64,000 bases of DNA, taken from NCBI GenBank assembly GCA_023433705.1, contig JAEYUC010000106.1:44411-108410 (forward strand), written 5' to 3'. Both the position numbers and the translations under genes were made by a program. This document shows positions 17,043 to 25,999 of this stretch, one piece after another. The first letter of the stretch is position 1; the number at the start of each line of letters is the position of its first letter. Source of the stretch: Pseudomonadota bacterium (lineage in GTDB: Bacteria > Pseudomonadota > Gammaproteobacteria > Steroidobacterales > Steroidobacteraceae). The notes under the pieces are model-generated. The model did no database searches, had not been told where the DNA came from, and saw only the letters and a program-made list of their open reading frames with translations.

Positions 17043-18333
17043 GCCACGGCGCACCGCGCGCGAGACCCAGGCCATCGTCGAACGGGGCCTGAAACGCCGT
17101 TACCGGGCGGAGTGGCGGTTCCGCCTGTACGGTCTCGCCGCCGTGACCGCCGGCATGGCATTCCTCTTCTATCTGTTCTTCGTGATCTTTTCGAACGGCA
17201 TCGGCGCGTTCCGGCAGGCGCAGATCCGGCTGCCCGTCTACTTCGATCCGGAGGTCATCGACCCGGCGGGTACGGCCAGGCCGGAGGATCTGCGTGCCGC
17301 AAACTACCAGGCGCTGATCCGCGCCTCGCTCGAGGCGCGATTTCCCGAAGCGGAAGGGCGTGCGGCAAAACGCGAGCTCGCCCGGCTGATCAGCAGCAGC
17401 GCGGCTTTCGATCTTCAAGGCGAAGTCATGTCGAACCCCGCGCTCATCGGCGAAACCGGAGAACGCTGGCTGCTCGCGAGCGACGCCGTCGATCTCCTGC
17501 GCAAGGGCCACGTCGATCGTTCGCTCTCCGAGGACCAGCGGCCGCTGTCCGACCGGCAACTCGCCTGGGCCGACGCGCTCGCCGCCGACGGAGCTCTCGC
17601 GCTCCGGTTCAACAAGACCTTCCTCACCGGTGGCGATTCGCGGGAGCCGGAAAAGGCGGGCATCCGGGGCGCGGTCGTGGGCTCGTTCTACACGCTCGTG
17701 CTCACGCTGCTGCTTTCGTTCCCGATCGGCGTGGCGGCGGCTATCTACCTCGAGGAATTCGCGCGCCGCAACCGCTGGACGGATCTCATCGAGGTGAACA
17801 TCAACAACCTCGCCGCGGTGCCGTCGATCGTATTCGGCCTGCTGGGTCTCGCGGTGTTCATCGGCTTCTTCGGATTGCCGCGCTCGGCGCCGCTGGTCGG
17901 CTCGCTGGTGCTCACGCTGCTCACGTTGCCCACCATCATCATCGCGTCGCGCGCGGCGCTGAAGGCCGTTCCGCCTTCGATCCGCGAGGCCGCGCTCGGC
18001 ATGGGCGCGTCGAAGGTCCAGACAGTGATGCATCACGTCCTGCCGCTCGCGCTGCCGGGCATGCTGACGGGCACGATCATCGGCATGGCGCGCGCGCTCG
18101 GCGAGTCGGCGCCATTACTCATGATCGGCATGGTGGCCTTCATCGTGGACATACCCCAGGGGTTCACTGACGCGGCCACGGCGCTGCCCGTGCAGGTGTT
18201 TCTCTGGTCCGATTCGCCCGAGCGCGGATTCGTCGAGAAAACCTCGGGCGCCATCATCGTGCTGCTGGCCTTCCTGGTGGTCATGAACACGGCGGCGGTT
18301 ATCCTTCGCAAACGCTTCGAACGTCGGTGGTGA
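17026..18333 (+). CDS. pstA: Phosphate ABC transporter permease PstA
   Basis: Second permease of the Pst importer. It has 435 residues against 296 in E. coli. The first membrane helix (about 42-64) is followed by a periplasmic insert of about 140 residues (about 65-205) before the transporter core begins (GIRGAVVGSFYTLVLT). The EAA loop is ALPGMLTGTIIGMARALGESAPL. The GTG start at 17026 lies inside pstC, so translation is coupled. Large PstC/PstA forms of this kind are known from Pseudomonas and Xanthomonas relatives. Confidence 0.93.
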   Translation: MNSTSEPRRTARETQAIVERGLKRRYRAEWRFRLYGLAAVTAGMAFLFYLFFVIFSNGIGAFRQAQIRLPVYFDPEVIDPAGTARPEDLRAANYQALIRASLEARFPEAEGRAAKRELARLISSSAAFDLQGEVMSNPALIGETGERWLLASDAVDLLRKGHVDRSLSEDQRPLSDRQLAWADALAADGALALRFNKTFLTGGDSREPEKAGIRGAVVGSFYTLVLTLLLSFPIGVAAAIYLEEFARRNRWTDLIEVNINNLAAVPSIVFGLLGLAVFIGFFGLPRSAPLVGSLVLTLLTLPTIIIASRAALKAVPPSIREAALGMGASKVQTVMHHVLPLALPGMLTGTIIGMARALGESAPLLMIGMVAFIVDIPQGFTDAATALPVQVFLWSDSPERGFVEKTSGAIIVLLAFLVVMNTAAVILRKRFERRW

Positions 18334-18337
18334 AAGC

Positions 18338-19231
18338 ATGGAGAGTGCGGTGCAGTTGAAACGTGCGGCAATCGATCCGAGAGCGGGCGCGCACGTTCCG
18401 GAGGCAGGAGAGCGGCGTGAGCCGGTGCGTGAGCGGGCGGAGGCGGGCAAGACCGTCGGCACCATCGCCGTTGACGACCCGATCTTCAGCTGCCGCGACG
18501 TCGATGTTTTCTACGGCGAGAAACACGCCATCCGGAAGGTGAGCATCGACATCGCGAGGAACCAGGTGCTCGCGATGATCGGGCCTTCGGGCTGTGGCAA
18601 GTCGACGTTCCTGCGCTGCCTCAACCGCATGAACGACACCATCGCGGGCGCGCGGGTCGAGGGGAGCATCCTGCTCGACGGCAAGGATATCCACGAAAGG
18701 AAGCAGGACGTCGTGCAACTGCGCGCGCGGGTCGGCATGGTGTTCCAGAAGCCGAACCCGTTTCCGAAGTCGATCTACGAAAACGTCGCGTACGGACCGC
18801 GTATCCACGGCCTCGCGGGCGACCGCGTCGAACTCGACGAAATCGTGCACGACACGCTGCGGCGCGCGGGGTTGTGGGAGGAGGTGAAGGACAGACTCGA
18901 CCACCCGGGGACATCGCTGAGCGGTGGCCAGCAACAGCGCTTGTGCATCGCGCGCACCATTGCCGTGAATCCCGAGGTGATCCTCATGGACGAGCCGTGT
19001 TCGGCGCTCGATCCGATCGCCACCGCGCGCATCGAGGACCTCATGGAGGAATTGCGGCAGAGCTACGCAATCGTGATCGTGACACATTCGATGCAACAAG
19101 CCGCGCGAGTGTCGCAGCGCACCGCGTATTTCCACCTGGGCGATCTCGTCGAGGTCGGCGAGACGGATCGCGTCTTCACGAATCCGCGCCACCGGCTCAC
19201 CGAGGACTACATCACCGGGCGCTTCGGCTGA
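18338..19231 (+). CDS. pstB: Phosphate ABC transporter ATPase PstB
   Basis: ATPase driving the Pst importer and part of the PhoR signalling complex. It has 297 residues with an N-terminal extension of about 45 residues before the ABC domain; no ATG that would remove it is visible at the usual position. Walker A GPSGCGKST is at 82-90, the signature LSGGQ at 194-198 and Walker B ILMDEP at 215-220. Family-specific VFQKPNPFPKSIYENV is present. It is the last gene of the pst operon. Confidence 0.96.
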   Translation: MESAVQLKRAAIDPRAGAHVPEAGERREPVRERAEAGKTVGTIAVDDPIFSCRDVDVFYGEKHAIRKVSIDIARNQVLAMIGPSGCGKSTFLRCLNRMNDTIAGARVEGSILLDGKDIHERKQDVVQLRARVGMVFQKPNPFPKSIYENVAYGPRIHGLAGDRVELDEIVHDTLRRAGLWEEVKDRLDHPGTSLSGGQQQRLCIARTIAVNPEVILMDEPCSALDPIATARIEDLMEELRQSYAIVIVTHSMQQAARVSQRTAYFHLGDLVEVGETDRVFTNPRHRLTEDYITGRFG

Positions 19232-19374
19232 CCGCGGGAACTAGTTAGGGACGCCTGTCCCGGTCGAGCGCCGGTCTCATCGATTTGTCCGAAAGTGGTT
19301 CTACCGCCACGGCCCGCCGCTTTCCAGACTCTGCGCGCGCATCGCACCGATGCCGGGTACACAAGGAGAGTCAC

Positions 19375-20670
19375 ATGAAGATATTCACTCGTTCGCTGTG
19401 GGCCTGCGCGGCGGCGCTGGTCCTTGCGACGCAGGGCCAGGCGCAGACCATCGCCGGACTCGGGGGCGACCGGGATTATGGCGCCGACAGCCGCTGGGTC
19501 GCCACGTGGAGCGCCGCGCCGCTCGCCCCTGGGCCTCTCACCATCGACTCGATATTTCCGATCGAAGACCGCAACCGGTCCTTCGATAACCAGACGATTC
19601 GCCACGTGGTGCATACCAGCGTCGGCGGGCGCCGTGTGCGAGTACGGATCTCCAACGCTTTCGGCATCCTCCCGCTGCGTGTCGGTGCGGCGCACGTGGC
19701 GCGGCACAACAACATGGCCGCGGTCTACCCGGGCGGCCGCCGGCTGGCATTCAACGGCCAGCCATCCATCACCATTCCGGCCGGCGCGGTGGCGGTGAGC
19801 GACGCGCTGGACTTCGACGTGCCCGGAGATGGCGACCTGGCCGTGAGCGTCTATCTACCGGGCATCACAGAGCCTGCGACCTATCACGAACTCACGCAGC
19901 GGACTTCGTATATCGCGCCGGCAGGCAGCGGCAACCTGGCGTCGGCGCCGGATCTGCCGGGCGCCATCGCGACTCCGTCGGTGTACTACCTGACGACGGT
20001 GGAGGTGCTGGCGTCAGGAGTCAGCGGCACGCTGGTGGCGCTGGGCGATTCGATCACCCAGGGTCACATGTCCACCATGGACCAGAATCGCACCTGGCCG
20101 GACCGGTTGTCGGATCGCATCAATGCGGGCCGTCCGCGGCTCGCGGTCATCAACCAGGGTATTGGTTGCGGACGGCTGCTGTATGACTTCTGCGGTCCCG
20201 GCGGCGCGGCGCGATTCGATCGTGACGTGCTCTCGGTCACGGGCGTGCAGGGCGTGATCGTGCACCTTGGCATCAACGACATCATGATTCCCTCCGTGAT
20301 GCCCAACTTCGGCAAGACGGAGTTCGCGGCGGAGGTCGTGAGCGCAGCCGACATCATCACCGGCCTGCAGCAACTGAGCGAGCGCGCCCGCGCGCGGGGT
20401 GTACGCATCTATGGCGCCACGCTGACTCCGTTCGGCTCCAGCGGGCTTCCGGGACTGTTCACGCCCGAAAACGAGGCGAAACGCCAGGCCGTCAATCGCT
20501 GGATCCGCACGAGCGGCGCCTTCGATGGCGTCGTCGATTTCGAAGCCGCGGTGCGCGATCCGTCGAATCCCACGCGCCTGCGGCCGACCTACGATGCCGA
20601 TGGCGTGCACCTGACCGACGCGGGTTACCAGGCCATGGCCAACGCGGTCAGCCTGTCGATGCTGTTCTGA
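19375..20670 (+). CDS. Secreted SGNH/GDSL hydrolase (esterase/lipase-like)
   Basis: 431 residues. Sec signal about 1-24, with cleavage after GQA. An N-terminal beta-rich domain (about 40-205; RHVVHTSVGGRRVRVRISN) precedes the hydrolase fold. Block I is GDSITQG with Ser226, the block III Asn is about 301 (HLGIND), and the catalytic Asp409/His412 are in DADGVHLTD. This two-part layout matches secreted SGNH esterases of the family seen with polysaccharide- or lipid-degrading enzymes. The ATG at 19375 has AAGGAGAG 5 bases upstream. The substrate cannot be told. Confidence 0.88.
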   Translation: MKIFTRSLWACAAALVLATQGQAQTIAGLGGDRDYGADSRWVATWSAAPLAPGPLTIDSIFPIEDRNRSFDNQTIRHVVHTSVGGRRVRVRISNAFGILPLRVGAAHVARHNNMAAVYPGGRRLAFNGQPSITIPAGAVAVSDALDFDVPGDGDLAVSVYLPGITEPATYHELTQRTSYIAPAGSGNLASAPDLPGAIATPSVYYLTTVEVLASGVSGTLVALGDSITQGHMSTMDQNRTWPDRLSDRINAGRPRLAVINQGIGCGRLLYDFCGPGGAARFDRDVLSVTGVQGVIVHLGINDIMIPSVMPNFGKTEFAAEVVSAADIITGLQQLSERARARGVRIYGATLTPFGSSGLPGLFTPENEAKRQAVNRWIRTSGAFDGVVDFEAAVRDPSNPTRLRPTYDADGVHLTDAGYQAMANAVSLSMLF

Positions 20671-20681
20671 TACGCTCCCGC

Positions 20682-20704
20682 GAAATGGGGACATTCCTCA
20701 TTTC
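20682..20704. repeat. Dispersed imperfect palindrome, second family, copy 2
   Basis: GAAATG (20682-20687) and CATTTC (20699-20704) flank GGGACATTCCT. The core matches the copy at 13011-13034 (GGGACnTTCCTC). It lies 12 bases after the SGNH hydrolase stop. Confidence 0.5.
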
Positions 20705-20713
20705 CTAGCAAAA

Positions 20714-20752
20714 GGGGACGGGCCTGGCCACGGGCCCGTTTTCCTTTGTCCC
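20714..20752 (+). terminator. Hairpin with T-rich tail after the SGNH hydrolase
   Basis: The stem ACGGGCC/GGCCCGT (20718-20724 with 20733-20739) is followed by TTTTCCTTT. An outer GGGAC/GTCCC pairing extends it (20715-20719 with 20748-20752). It may be a Rho-independent terminator, or another member of the GGGGAC repeat group; both readings fit. Confidence 0.45.
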
Positions 20753-20773
20753 GATTCCGGGGAGGCAGTCAGG

Positions 20774-22285
20774 ATGTCGAGAACCGCGAGTCTGCCTATC
20801 TTCCTCGAGCGACGGTCCGGTCGCCCGCTGCAACTCCAGATCTATTCCGCGATCCGCCAGAGCATCGTCGAAGGACGCGTGGCGAGCGACTGCCGGTTGC
20901 CATCGACGCGCGCGCTCGCGGCGGAGCTCGGCGTATCGCGCACGACCACGCTGCTCGCGCTCGAACAGCTGCGCGCGGAAGGCTACGTCGTGGCGCGCCG
21001 AGGCTCGGGCATGTTCATCGCGCGCGAGCTGCCGGAGCACCGCGCTCCGCGCGTGACGCCGCTCGAGAATCCCGTCACGCGGCCGCCGTTCTCGCGCCGC
21101 GGCTATCTACTGTCGCGCATGCAGCCGCCGGATCGCCGGGCGCCCGCGACCGCGGCGCGTGCGTTCCGGCTGGGCACGCCGGCGCTCGATCTCTTTCCAC
21201 ATCGCCTCTGGGCAAAACTCACGCGCGAATGCCTGCGTGGACTCGGCGCGGCACATCGCGACTACTCACCGCTCGCCGGACTGCGCCCCCTGCGCGAGGC
21301 CATCGCGGACCAGGTGCAGTCGCGCGGCACGCGTTGCGACGCGGACCAGGTCCAGGTGGTGACCGGCGCACAGCGCGGGCTCGACCTGATGTTCCACATG
21401 CTGCTCGATCCCGGCGATGAAGTCTGGATGGAGGATCCCGGATACACGGGCGCGCGCGGCGCGTTGCTGTCGGCGGGCGCGACGGTCGTACCCGTGCCGG
21501 TCGATCGCGAGGGCATGCTGGTCGATGCTGCCGTGCAGCGCACGGCGCGGCTCGCGTACGTCACTCCGTCGTGCCAGTTTCCGTTGGGGGTTGCGATGTC
21601 GCTCGAGCGGCGGCAGCAGCTGCTGCGCTGGGCGCGTGGCTCGCACGCGTGGATCATCGAAGACGATTACGACTGCGACATGCGCTACGAGAGCGAGCCC
21701 TTGCCCTGCCTGCACTCGCTGGACCCGGACGGTCGTGTCATCTATCTGGGCACCTTCAGCAAGACGCTGTTCCCGGCGCTGCGGCTCGGGTTCCTGATCG
21801 TGCCGGGCGACCTGCAGCAGGGATTGATCACGGCGCGCCTCGCGACCGACCTGCATCCGCCGGTGCTCGAACAGATGGTGCTCGCGGCTTTCATCCGCCG
21901 CGGGCATTACGCGCGTCACCTGCGGCGCATGCAGGCCGCGTACGCGGAGCGCCTCGACGCGTTGCGCCGCGCGATCGCCAAATCCGGCGCGCCGCTGCGC
22001 CTGCGACGCGTGCGCGCCGGCATGCATGCCGTGGTCGACATCGAAGGCGTGAGCGCCGAGCGCGTGCACACGGAGGCCGCCGCGCGTGGCATCGAGAGCA
22101 TGCCGCTGTCGGCTTTCTATCTCGGCACCGGCGTCCATGGCGGCGCGAGTATGAATGGCGGCAACGGCGCCAGCGAGGCCAACGCATTGCTGCTTGGTTT
22201 CGGCGCGGTGCCGCCCGCGGCGATCCGCGCCGGCATTCAGCGGCTCGCAAAGGTCATCGAAGAAGTGCGGCGGATCGCGCGCTGA
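20774..22285 (+). CDS. MocR/PdxR-type transcriptional regulator (GntR-aminotransferase fusion)
   Basis: 503 residues. A GntR winged helix occupies about 1-80 (LPSTRALAAELGVSRTTTLLALEQL; AEGYVVARRGSGMF). A linker follows, then a fold-type I aminotransferase domain from about 130, with the PLP lysine about 330 in GTFSKTLFPALRLGF and Asp in IIEDDYDCDMRYE. PdxR members control pyridoxal phosphate synthesis and others control amino-acid or GABA genes. No such target lies beside it. It is convergent with the ABC exporter genes 7 bases downstream. Confidence 0.9.
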   Translation: MSRTASLPIFLERRSGRPLQLQIYSAIRQSIVEGRVASDCRLPSTRALAAELGVSRTTTLLALEQLRAEGYVVARRGSGMFIARELPEHRAPRVTPLENPVTRPPFSRRGYLLSRMQPPDRRAPATAARAFRLGTPALDLFPHRLWAKLTRECLRGLGAAHRDYSPLAGLRPLREAIADQVQSRGTRCDADQVQVVTGAQRGLDLMFHMLLDPGDEVWMEDPGYTGARGALLSAGATVVPVPVDREGMLVDAAVQRTARLAYVTPSCQFPLGVAMSLERRQQLLRWARGSHAWIIEDDYDCDMRYESEPLPCLHSLDPDGRVIYLGTFSKTLFPALRLGFLIVPGDLQQGLITARLATDLHPPVLEQMVLAAFIRRGHYARHLRRMQAAYAERLDALRRAIAKSGAPLRLRRVRAGMHAVVDIEGVSAERVHTEAAARGIESMPLSAFYLGTGVHGGASMNGGNGASEANALLLGFGAVPPAAIRAGIQRLAKVIEEVRRIAR

Positions 22286-22291
22286 ATCGCC

Positions 22292-23107
22292 TCAGCGTCT
22301 TCGATACAGAACCAACGTCACCGGTGCGAGCACGAGTGTCAATAACGCAGGCGCCGTGAGCGCGAGCAACATGTCGCCCGCCGTCGCCGCACCGCTCAAC
22401 AGTCCACGCAGCGCGGACGCCATGTGCGACACCGGGTTCACTTCGACGAAGGCGCGCAGCCAGCCCGGCATGGTCGCGGGATCGACCATGATGTTGGATG
22501 CGAACACCATCGGAAACATGAACGTGAAGCCGATCGTCATCACGGTCATCGGCGTGCGGATCAGCAGTCCGAGCACGATGAAGATCCAGCCCACGCCGAA
22601 GCCGACCGCGATGAGCAGCGCGAAGGCCTGGATCACACCCAGGATGCCGGCCTCGGGCCGGTAACCCAGCAGCAGGCCGATCGTGAGAATGATGCCGCCC
22701 GCGATCACGTGGCGCAGGATGTCGCCGACCATGAGGCCCGCGAACGGCGCGAGCGGCCAGATCGGCAGCGAGCGAAAGCGGTCGAACAGGCCCTTGCTCA
22801 GATCGGTAGATAGACCCATGCCCGAATACACCGAGTTGAACACGACGGTCTGCACCAGGATGCCGGGCAGGAAATACTGCAGATAGGACCCGGGCGTGCC
22901 GGCGAGCGCGCCGCCGAACACGAACGTGAACAGCAGCGTGAACATGATCGGCGTCATCACGAGATCGAACAGCTGTTCGGGCACGTGCTTGAACTTGAGC
23001 ACCGCGCGCCAACCGAACACGAGCGCGTTGGACAGCGGCGAGGGCGCCGGCGGCCGTGGCACGGGCTTCAGCGCGGACGGAGATTTCGTGGCGGTGACGT
23101 CGTTCAT
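22292..23107 (-). CDS. ABC-2 type exporter permease (DrrB-like)
   Basis: 271 residues from the ATG at 23107, with six predicted helices and the ABC-2 layout: a long polar N-terminus (about 1-30), then HVPEQLFDLVMTPIMFTLLF and the C-terminal EVNPVSHMASALRGLL motif typical of daunorubicin-type (DrrB) permeases. It overlaps the ATPase gene by 4 bases (ATGA), so the pair forms one half-transporter each. Export of a drug, lipid or secondary metabolite is likely, but the substrate is unknown. Confidence 0.88.
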   Translation of the reverse strand: MNDVTATKSPSALKPVPRPPAPSPLSNALVFGWRAVLKFKHVPEQLFDLVMTPIMFTLLFTFVFGGALAGTPGSYLQYFLPGILVQTVVFNSVYSGMGLSTDLSKGLFDRFRSLPIWPLAPFAGLMVGDILRHVIAGGIILTIGLLLGYRPEAGILGVIQAFALLIAVGFGVGWIFIVLGLLIRTPMTVMTIGFTFMFPMVFASNIMVDPATMPGWLRAFVEVNPVSHMASALRGLLSGAATAGDMLLALTAPALLTLVLAPVTLVLYRRR

Positions 23108-24081
23108 GCGTGGGCCTTTCCGGTCAGCGCGAAGAACACCTCGTCGAGGCTCGGACTGCCCATGGAGAAATCCGCGAGCTCGATGTTCGCGGCGATCAAC
23201 GCGCCGAGCGCTTCGTTCGCATCGCGCGAGGTTCTTGCAACGACTGACAACATCGCGCCCTCGACACTGCGTTGCACGGTCGCGCCGAGGCGCGCTTCGA
23301 GGATCGCCGCGGCCTCGTCGAGCCTCGCGGAATCCATCAGCGCGACGTGCAGGAATCCGGAGCCGGTCGCCACCTTGAGTTCGCGGCTCGTGCCCTCGGC
23401 GATCTTGCGGCCGTGATCGATCACCGCGATGCGCGCCGCGAGCTGATCGGCTTCGTCGAGATACTGGGTTGTGAGCAGCACGGTCACGCCGGATCCCGCC
23501 AGCGTGCGGATCATGCGCCACACGCTCTTGCGTCCGACCGGGTCGAGACCGGTGGTGGGTTCGTCCAGGAACAGGACGCCCGGCGTCACGATGAGCGACG
23601 CGGCGATGTCGAGCCGGCGGCGCATGCCACCCGAGTAGTCCTTGACCTGCTTGTCGGCGGCGTCCTCGAGCTCGAAGGTGTCGAGCAATTCGTCGGCGCG
23701 CGCGCGGGCGGCCTTGCCGCGAAAGCCCCACAGCCGCGCGAGCATCACGAGATTCTCGCGGCCCGTGAGGTCCTCGTCGAGCGAGGCGAACTGGCCGGTC
23801 ATCGAAATCTCGGCCCGCACGGCCTGCGGCGCGTGCACGAGGTCGTGCCCGAGAATGCTGGCCGTTCCGCCATCGGGCCTGGCGAGCGTCGCGAGCATGC
23901 GCATGAGCGTCGTCTTGCCCGCGCCGTTGGGGCCGAGGATGGCGAAGATCATGCCGCGCGGCACGTCGAGGTCGATGCCGTCGACGGCGCGCAGGTCGCC
24001 GAAGCGTTTCGCCAGCCCGCGCGTGCGGATCGCGAGCGTGTTCGAATCGTCGGCTGGGGCAGCCTGGGGTCGAGAGTGCAT
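23104..24081 (-). CDS. ABC exporter ATPase (DrrA-like)
   Basis: 325 residues. Walker A GPNGAGKT is at 50-57, the signature YSGGMRRRLD follows at about 153-162, Walker B is LFLDEPTTGLDP, and the H-loop is replaced by TTQYLDEADQLA, as in DrrA-type ATPases. The C-terminal DUF4162-like part (about 230-320) ends with SPSLDEVFFALTG, also typical. It is first in the two-gene operon with the permease. Confidence 0.92.
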   Translation of the reverse strand: MHSRPQAAPADDSNTLAIRTRGLAKRFGDLRAVDGIDLDVPRGMIFAILGPNGAGKTTLMRMLATLARPDGGTASILGHDLVHAPQAVRAEISMTGQFASLDEDLTGRENLVMLARLWGFRGKAARARADELLDTFELEDAADKQVKDYSGGMRRRLDIAASLIVTPGVLFLDEPTTGLDPVGRKSVWRMIRTLAGSGVTVLLTTQYLDEADQLAARIAVIDHGRKIAEGTSRELKVATGSGFLHVALMDSARLDEAAAILEARLGATVQRSVEGAMLSVVARTSRDANEALGALIAANIELADFSMGSPSLDEVFFALTGKAHA

Positions 24082-24223
24082 GGTATTCCCTGATTCTGGC
24101 CGGACCCGGTTGGAGCAGACGCTTTCGTCCGAAGTTCCGACCGTGGCGTGAGCATAACGGGCGGTGGTTTTCGCGGCTATTCAGTGGCCATTCTGGCTAT
24201 CTACTGTATGAGGCGGCGAGCGC

Positions 24224-24250
24224 CTGTCACGGGACGTCGTCCCGCGACAG
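24224..24250. promoter_or_regulatory. 12-base inverted repeat before the cadherin-like lipoprotein
   Basis: CTGTCACGGGAC / GTCCCGCGACAG around GTC, one mismatch in twelve pairs, ending 38 bases before the lipoprotein ATG. It could be an operator or an mRNA 5' hairpin. It shares the GGGAC/CTGTC words of the REP-like family in reversed order, so a decayed repeat is the alternative. Confidence 0.4.
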
Positions 24251-24288
24251 AAATCGGGTGCGCGAGATCCGGCGGAGGAGATACGGAA

Positions 24289-25986
24289 ATGTTCAGCAGG
24301 TTATGCCTGATCGCACCGATCGCACTGGTCATGGCCGCGTGTGGGGGCGGTGAAGGAGATCCGGTCTTCACTCCGCCGGGGAGTAATTCGGTCCCTATCG
24401 CCGCCGCGGATACTGCCCGGATACGCCCGGGAATGCCGGCCGACATCGACGTGCTCGACAACGACCGGGACGGCGACGGCGACGACCTGACCATCGAGCT
24501 GCCGGCCGCACATGCTTCCGCCACGTTCGAAGTCGTTGCCAGCCGTCTGCGCGTGACGCCGGCGGCGGGATTCGGCGGAACGCTCACATTTTCCTATCGC
24601 GTGCGCGACAGTCACGGCGCGTACTCCGCGCCGGCGAACGTCGTCGTCGACGTGGGACCCATTGCGCGCGCATTGATGGTGCTCGCGCCGGCACCGTCGG
24701 CCACACCGCCCGTGGGCTCGCCGCGATTCGTCGTCGCGGGCACGCCGTCGGACGATCCGCTCGAGTTGCTGACGTTCGGAACGTGCAACCAGCAGAGTTG
24801 GGCATACCTGACTTCCGACGCGCGTCGACTGCTGGGTCGCAGTTGCCTCTCACCGACACGTTCCGACATCTTCCTGAGTCAGCCGCGCGCCACGACGCTC
24901 ACGAGCCCGACACTCGTCTACGGCAACGCCCCGCTCGCGTCCGGCCTCGTGATCCTCGGCAACTTCGCGGAATTCCTCGTGGCCGAACGAGTATCGAATC
25001 CCGATGTCCTCACGCTCGGTTCCACGTACGACCTCGTGCGCGTCGACATCGTCCAGGGAACCGTGATGCAGCGGATGCCGCTCACGGGTATCGATCACGT
25101 GTCGCTCGTGCGTCCCGGAGGCCCGCGGCGCGTATTGCTCGTGGCGCGCGACACGAATGGCGACCAAGGACATTTCATCGCGGACATCGACGCGGGAACG
25201 GTGCGCCGGGTCACCCCGCCCGAAGACATCGACATCGAGAGCTCGATGCTTTCGCCAAATGGTCGGTACCTCGTCTCCAACTGGCCGCTGCCCGCGGAGA
25301 TCATCGGTTACGACACGGAGGGACCGGTTCAGCGACAAACGTTGTGGACCGTGCCCGATTCGAGCCCGCTGAGCTACGTGACGAACATGCAGTTCATCGC
25401 GGGTCCTGCAGCGACGCTGCTCGTCGAGTCGATGAACCTGGCGACGCGCGAGACCGTCGTGTGGCGGGTGCCGCTCGCTACCCCCGAGGAGGCACGCGAA
25501 GTCGTGCGGTTCACGGCGGGTCCGGTGCACCTTCGCATGTTGGTGCGCGACGGCGTGGGAGTCTACGGCGCGGACGGCGGCAGCGGCCGAACGCACCTGA
25601 ATCGCGTGGATATCTTCACGGGAGAGATCCTCGAGCCGCTGACGCCTTCCGGTGGCGCGGCGATCGAGTCCGTCGACTGGTTCACCGGCACCACACTGCT
25701 GTTCACGATGCGCGACGACGGCCAGACGCGCCGCGGCGCGTGGATTCGTACCGACGCGCCGGGGGTGGTGCGGATCGTCGCACCCACGCTCGAGGCCGAG
25801 TTGTTCTCGCTGTCCATCGACCAGGAAGAGACGACGATCGGATTGCGCGCCCCGAACGCGTCGGGCGTGACCTCCGGCTGGCTCGTCGACGTCAACTTGC
25901 CGTCGATGGCCTTTCCGGTCGCATCGGCGCTTCAGCCGGGCGAGGTGGTCAGCATGGTCCAGTCGCTAGGCCCGCCCGATCCGTGA
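24289..25986 (+). CDS. Cadherin-like/beta-propeller lipoprotein
   Basis: 565 residues. Signal with lipobox VMAAC (Cys about 18) and a Gly-rich linker. One Ig/cadherin-like domain follows (about 38-125: VLDNDRDGDGDDLTIE, GGTLTFSYRVRDSHGAYSAP), of the kind found in large surface proteins. The rest (about 130-565) reads as repeating beta blades (LSPNGRYLVSNW, IDQEETTIGLRAPN), like a TolB/WD40-type propeller. The ATG has GGAGGAG about 11 bases upstream. Binding to a surface or periplasmic ligand is inferred; no enzyme motif is seen. Confidence 0.7.
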   Translation: MFSRLCLIAPIALVMAACGGGEGDPVFTPPGSNSVPIAAADTARIRPGMPADIDVLDNDRDGDGDDLTIELPAAHASATFEVVASRLRVTPAAGFGGTLTFSYRVRDSHGAYSAPANVVVDVGPIARALMVLAPAPSATPPVGSPRFVVAGTPSDDPLELLTFGTCNQQSWAYLTSDARRLLGRSCLSPTRSDIFLSQPRATTLTSPTLVYGNAPLASGLVILGNFAEFLVAERVSNPDVLTLGSTYDLVRVDIVQGTVMQRMPLTGIDHVSLVRPGGPRRVLLVARDTNGDQGHFIADIDAGTVRRVTPPEDIDIESSMLSPNGRYLVSNWPLPAEIIGYDTEGPVQRQTLWTVPDSSPLSYVTNMQFIAGPAATLLVESMNLATRETVVWRVPLATPEEAREVVRFTAGPVHLRMLVRDGVGVYGADGGSGRTHLNRVDIFTGEILEPLTPSGGAAIESVDWFTGTTLLFTMRDDGQTRRGAWIRTDAPGVVRIVAPTLEAELFSLSIDQEETTIGLRAPNASGVTSGWLVDVNLPSMAFPVASALQPGEVVSMVQSLGPPDP

Positions 25987-25999
25987 GTCGTCGATGCCT

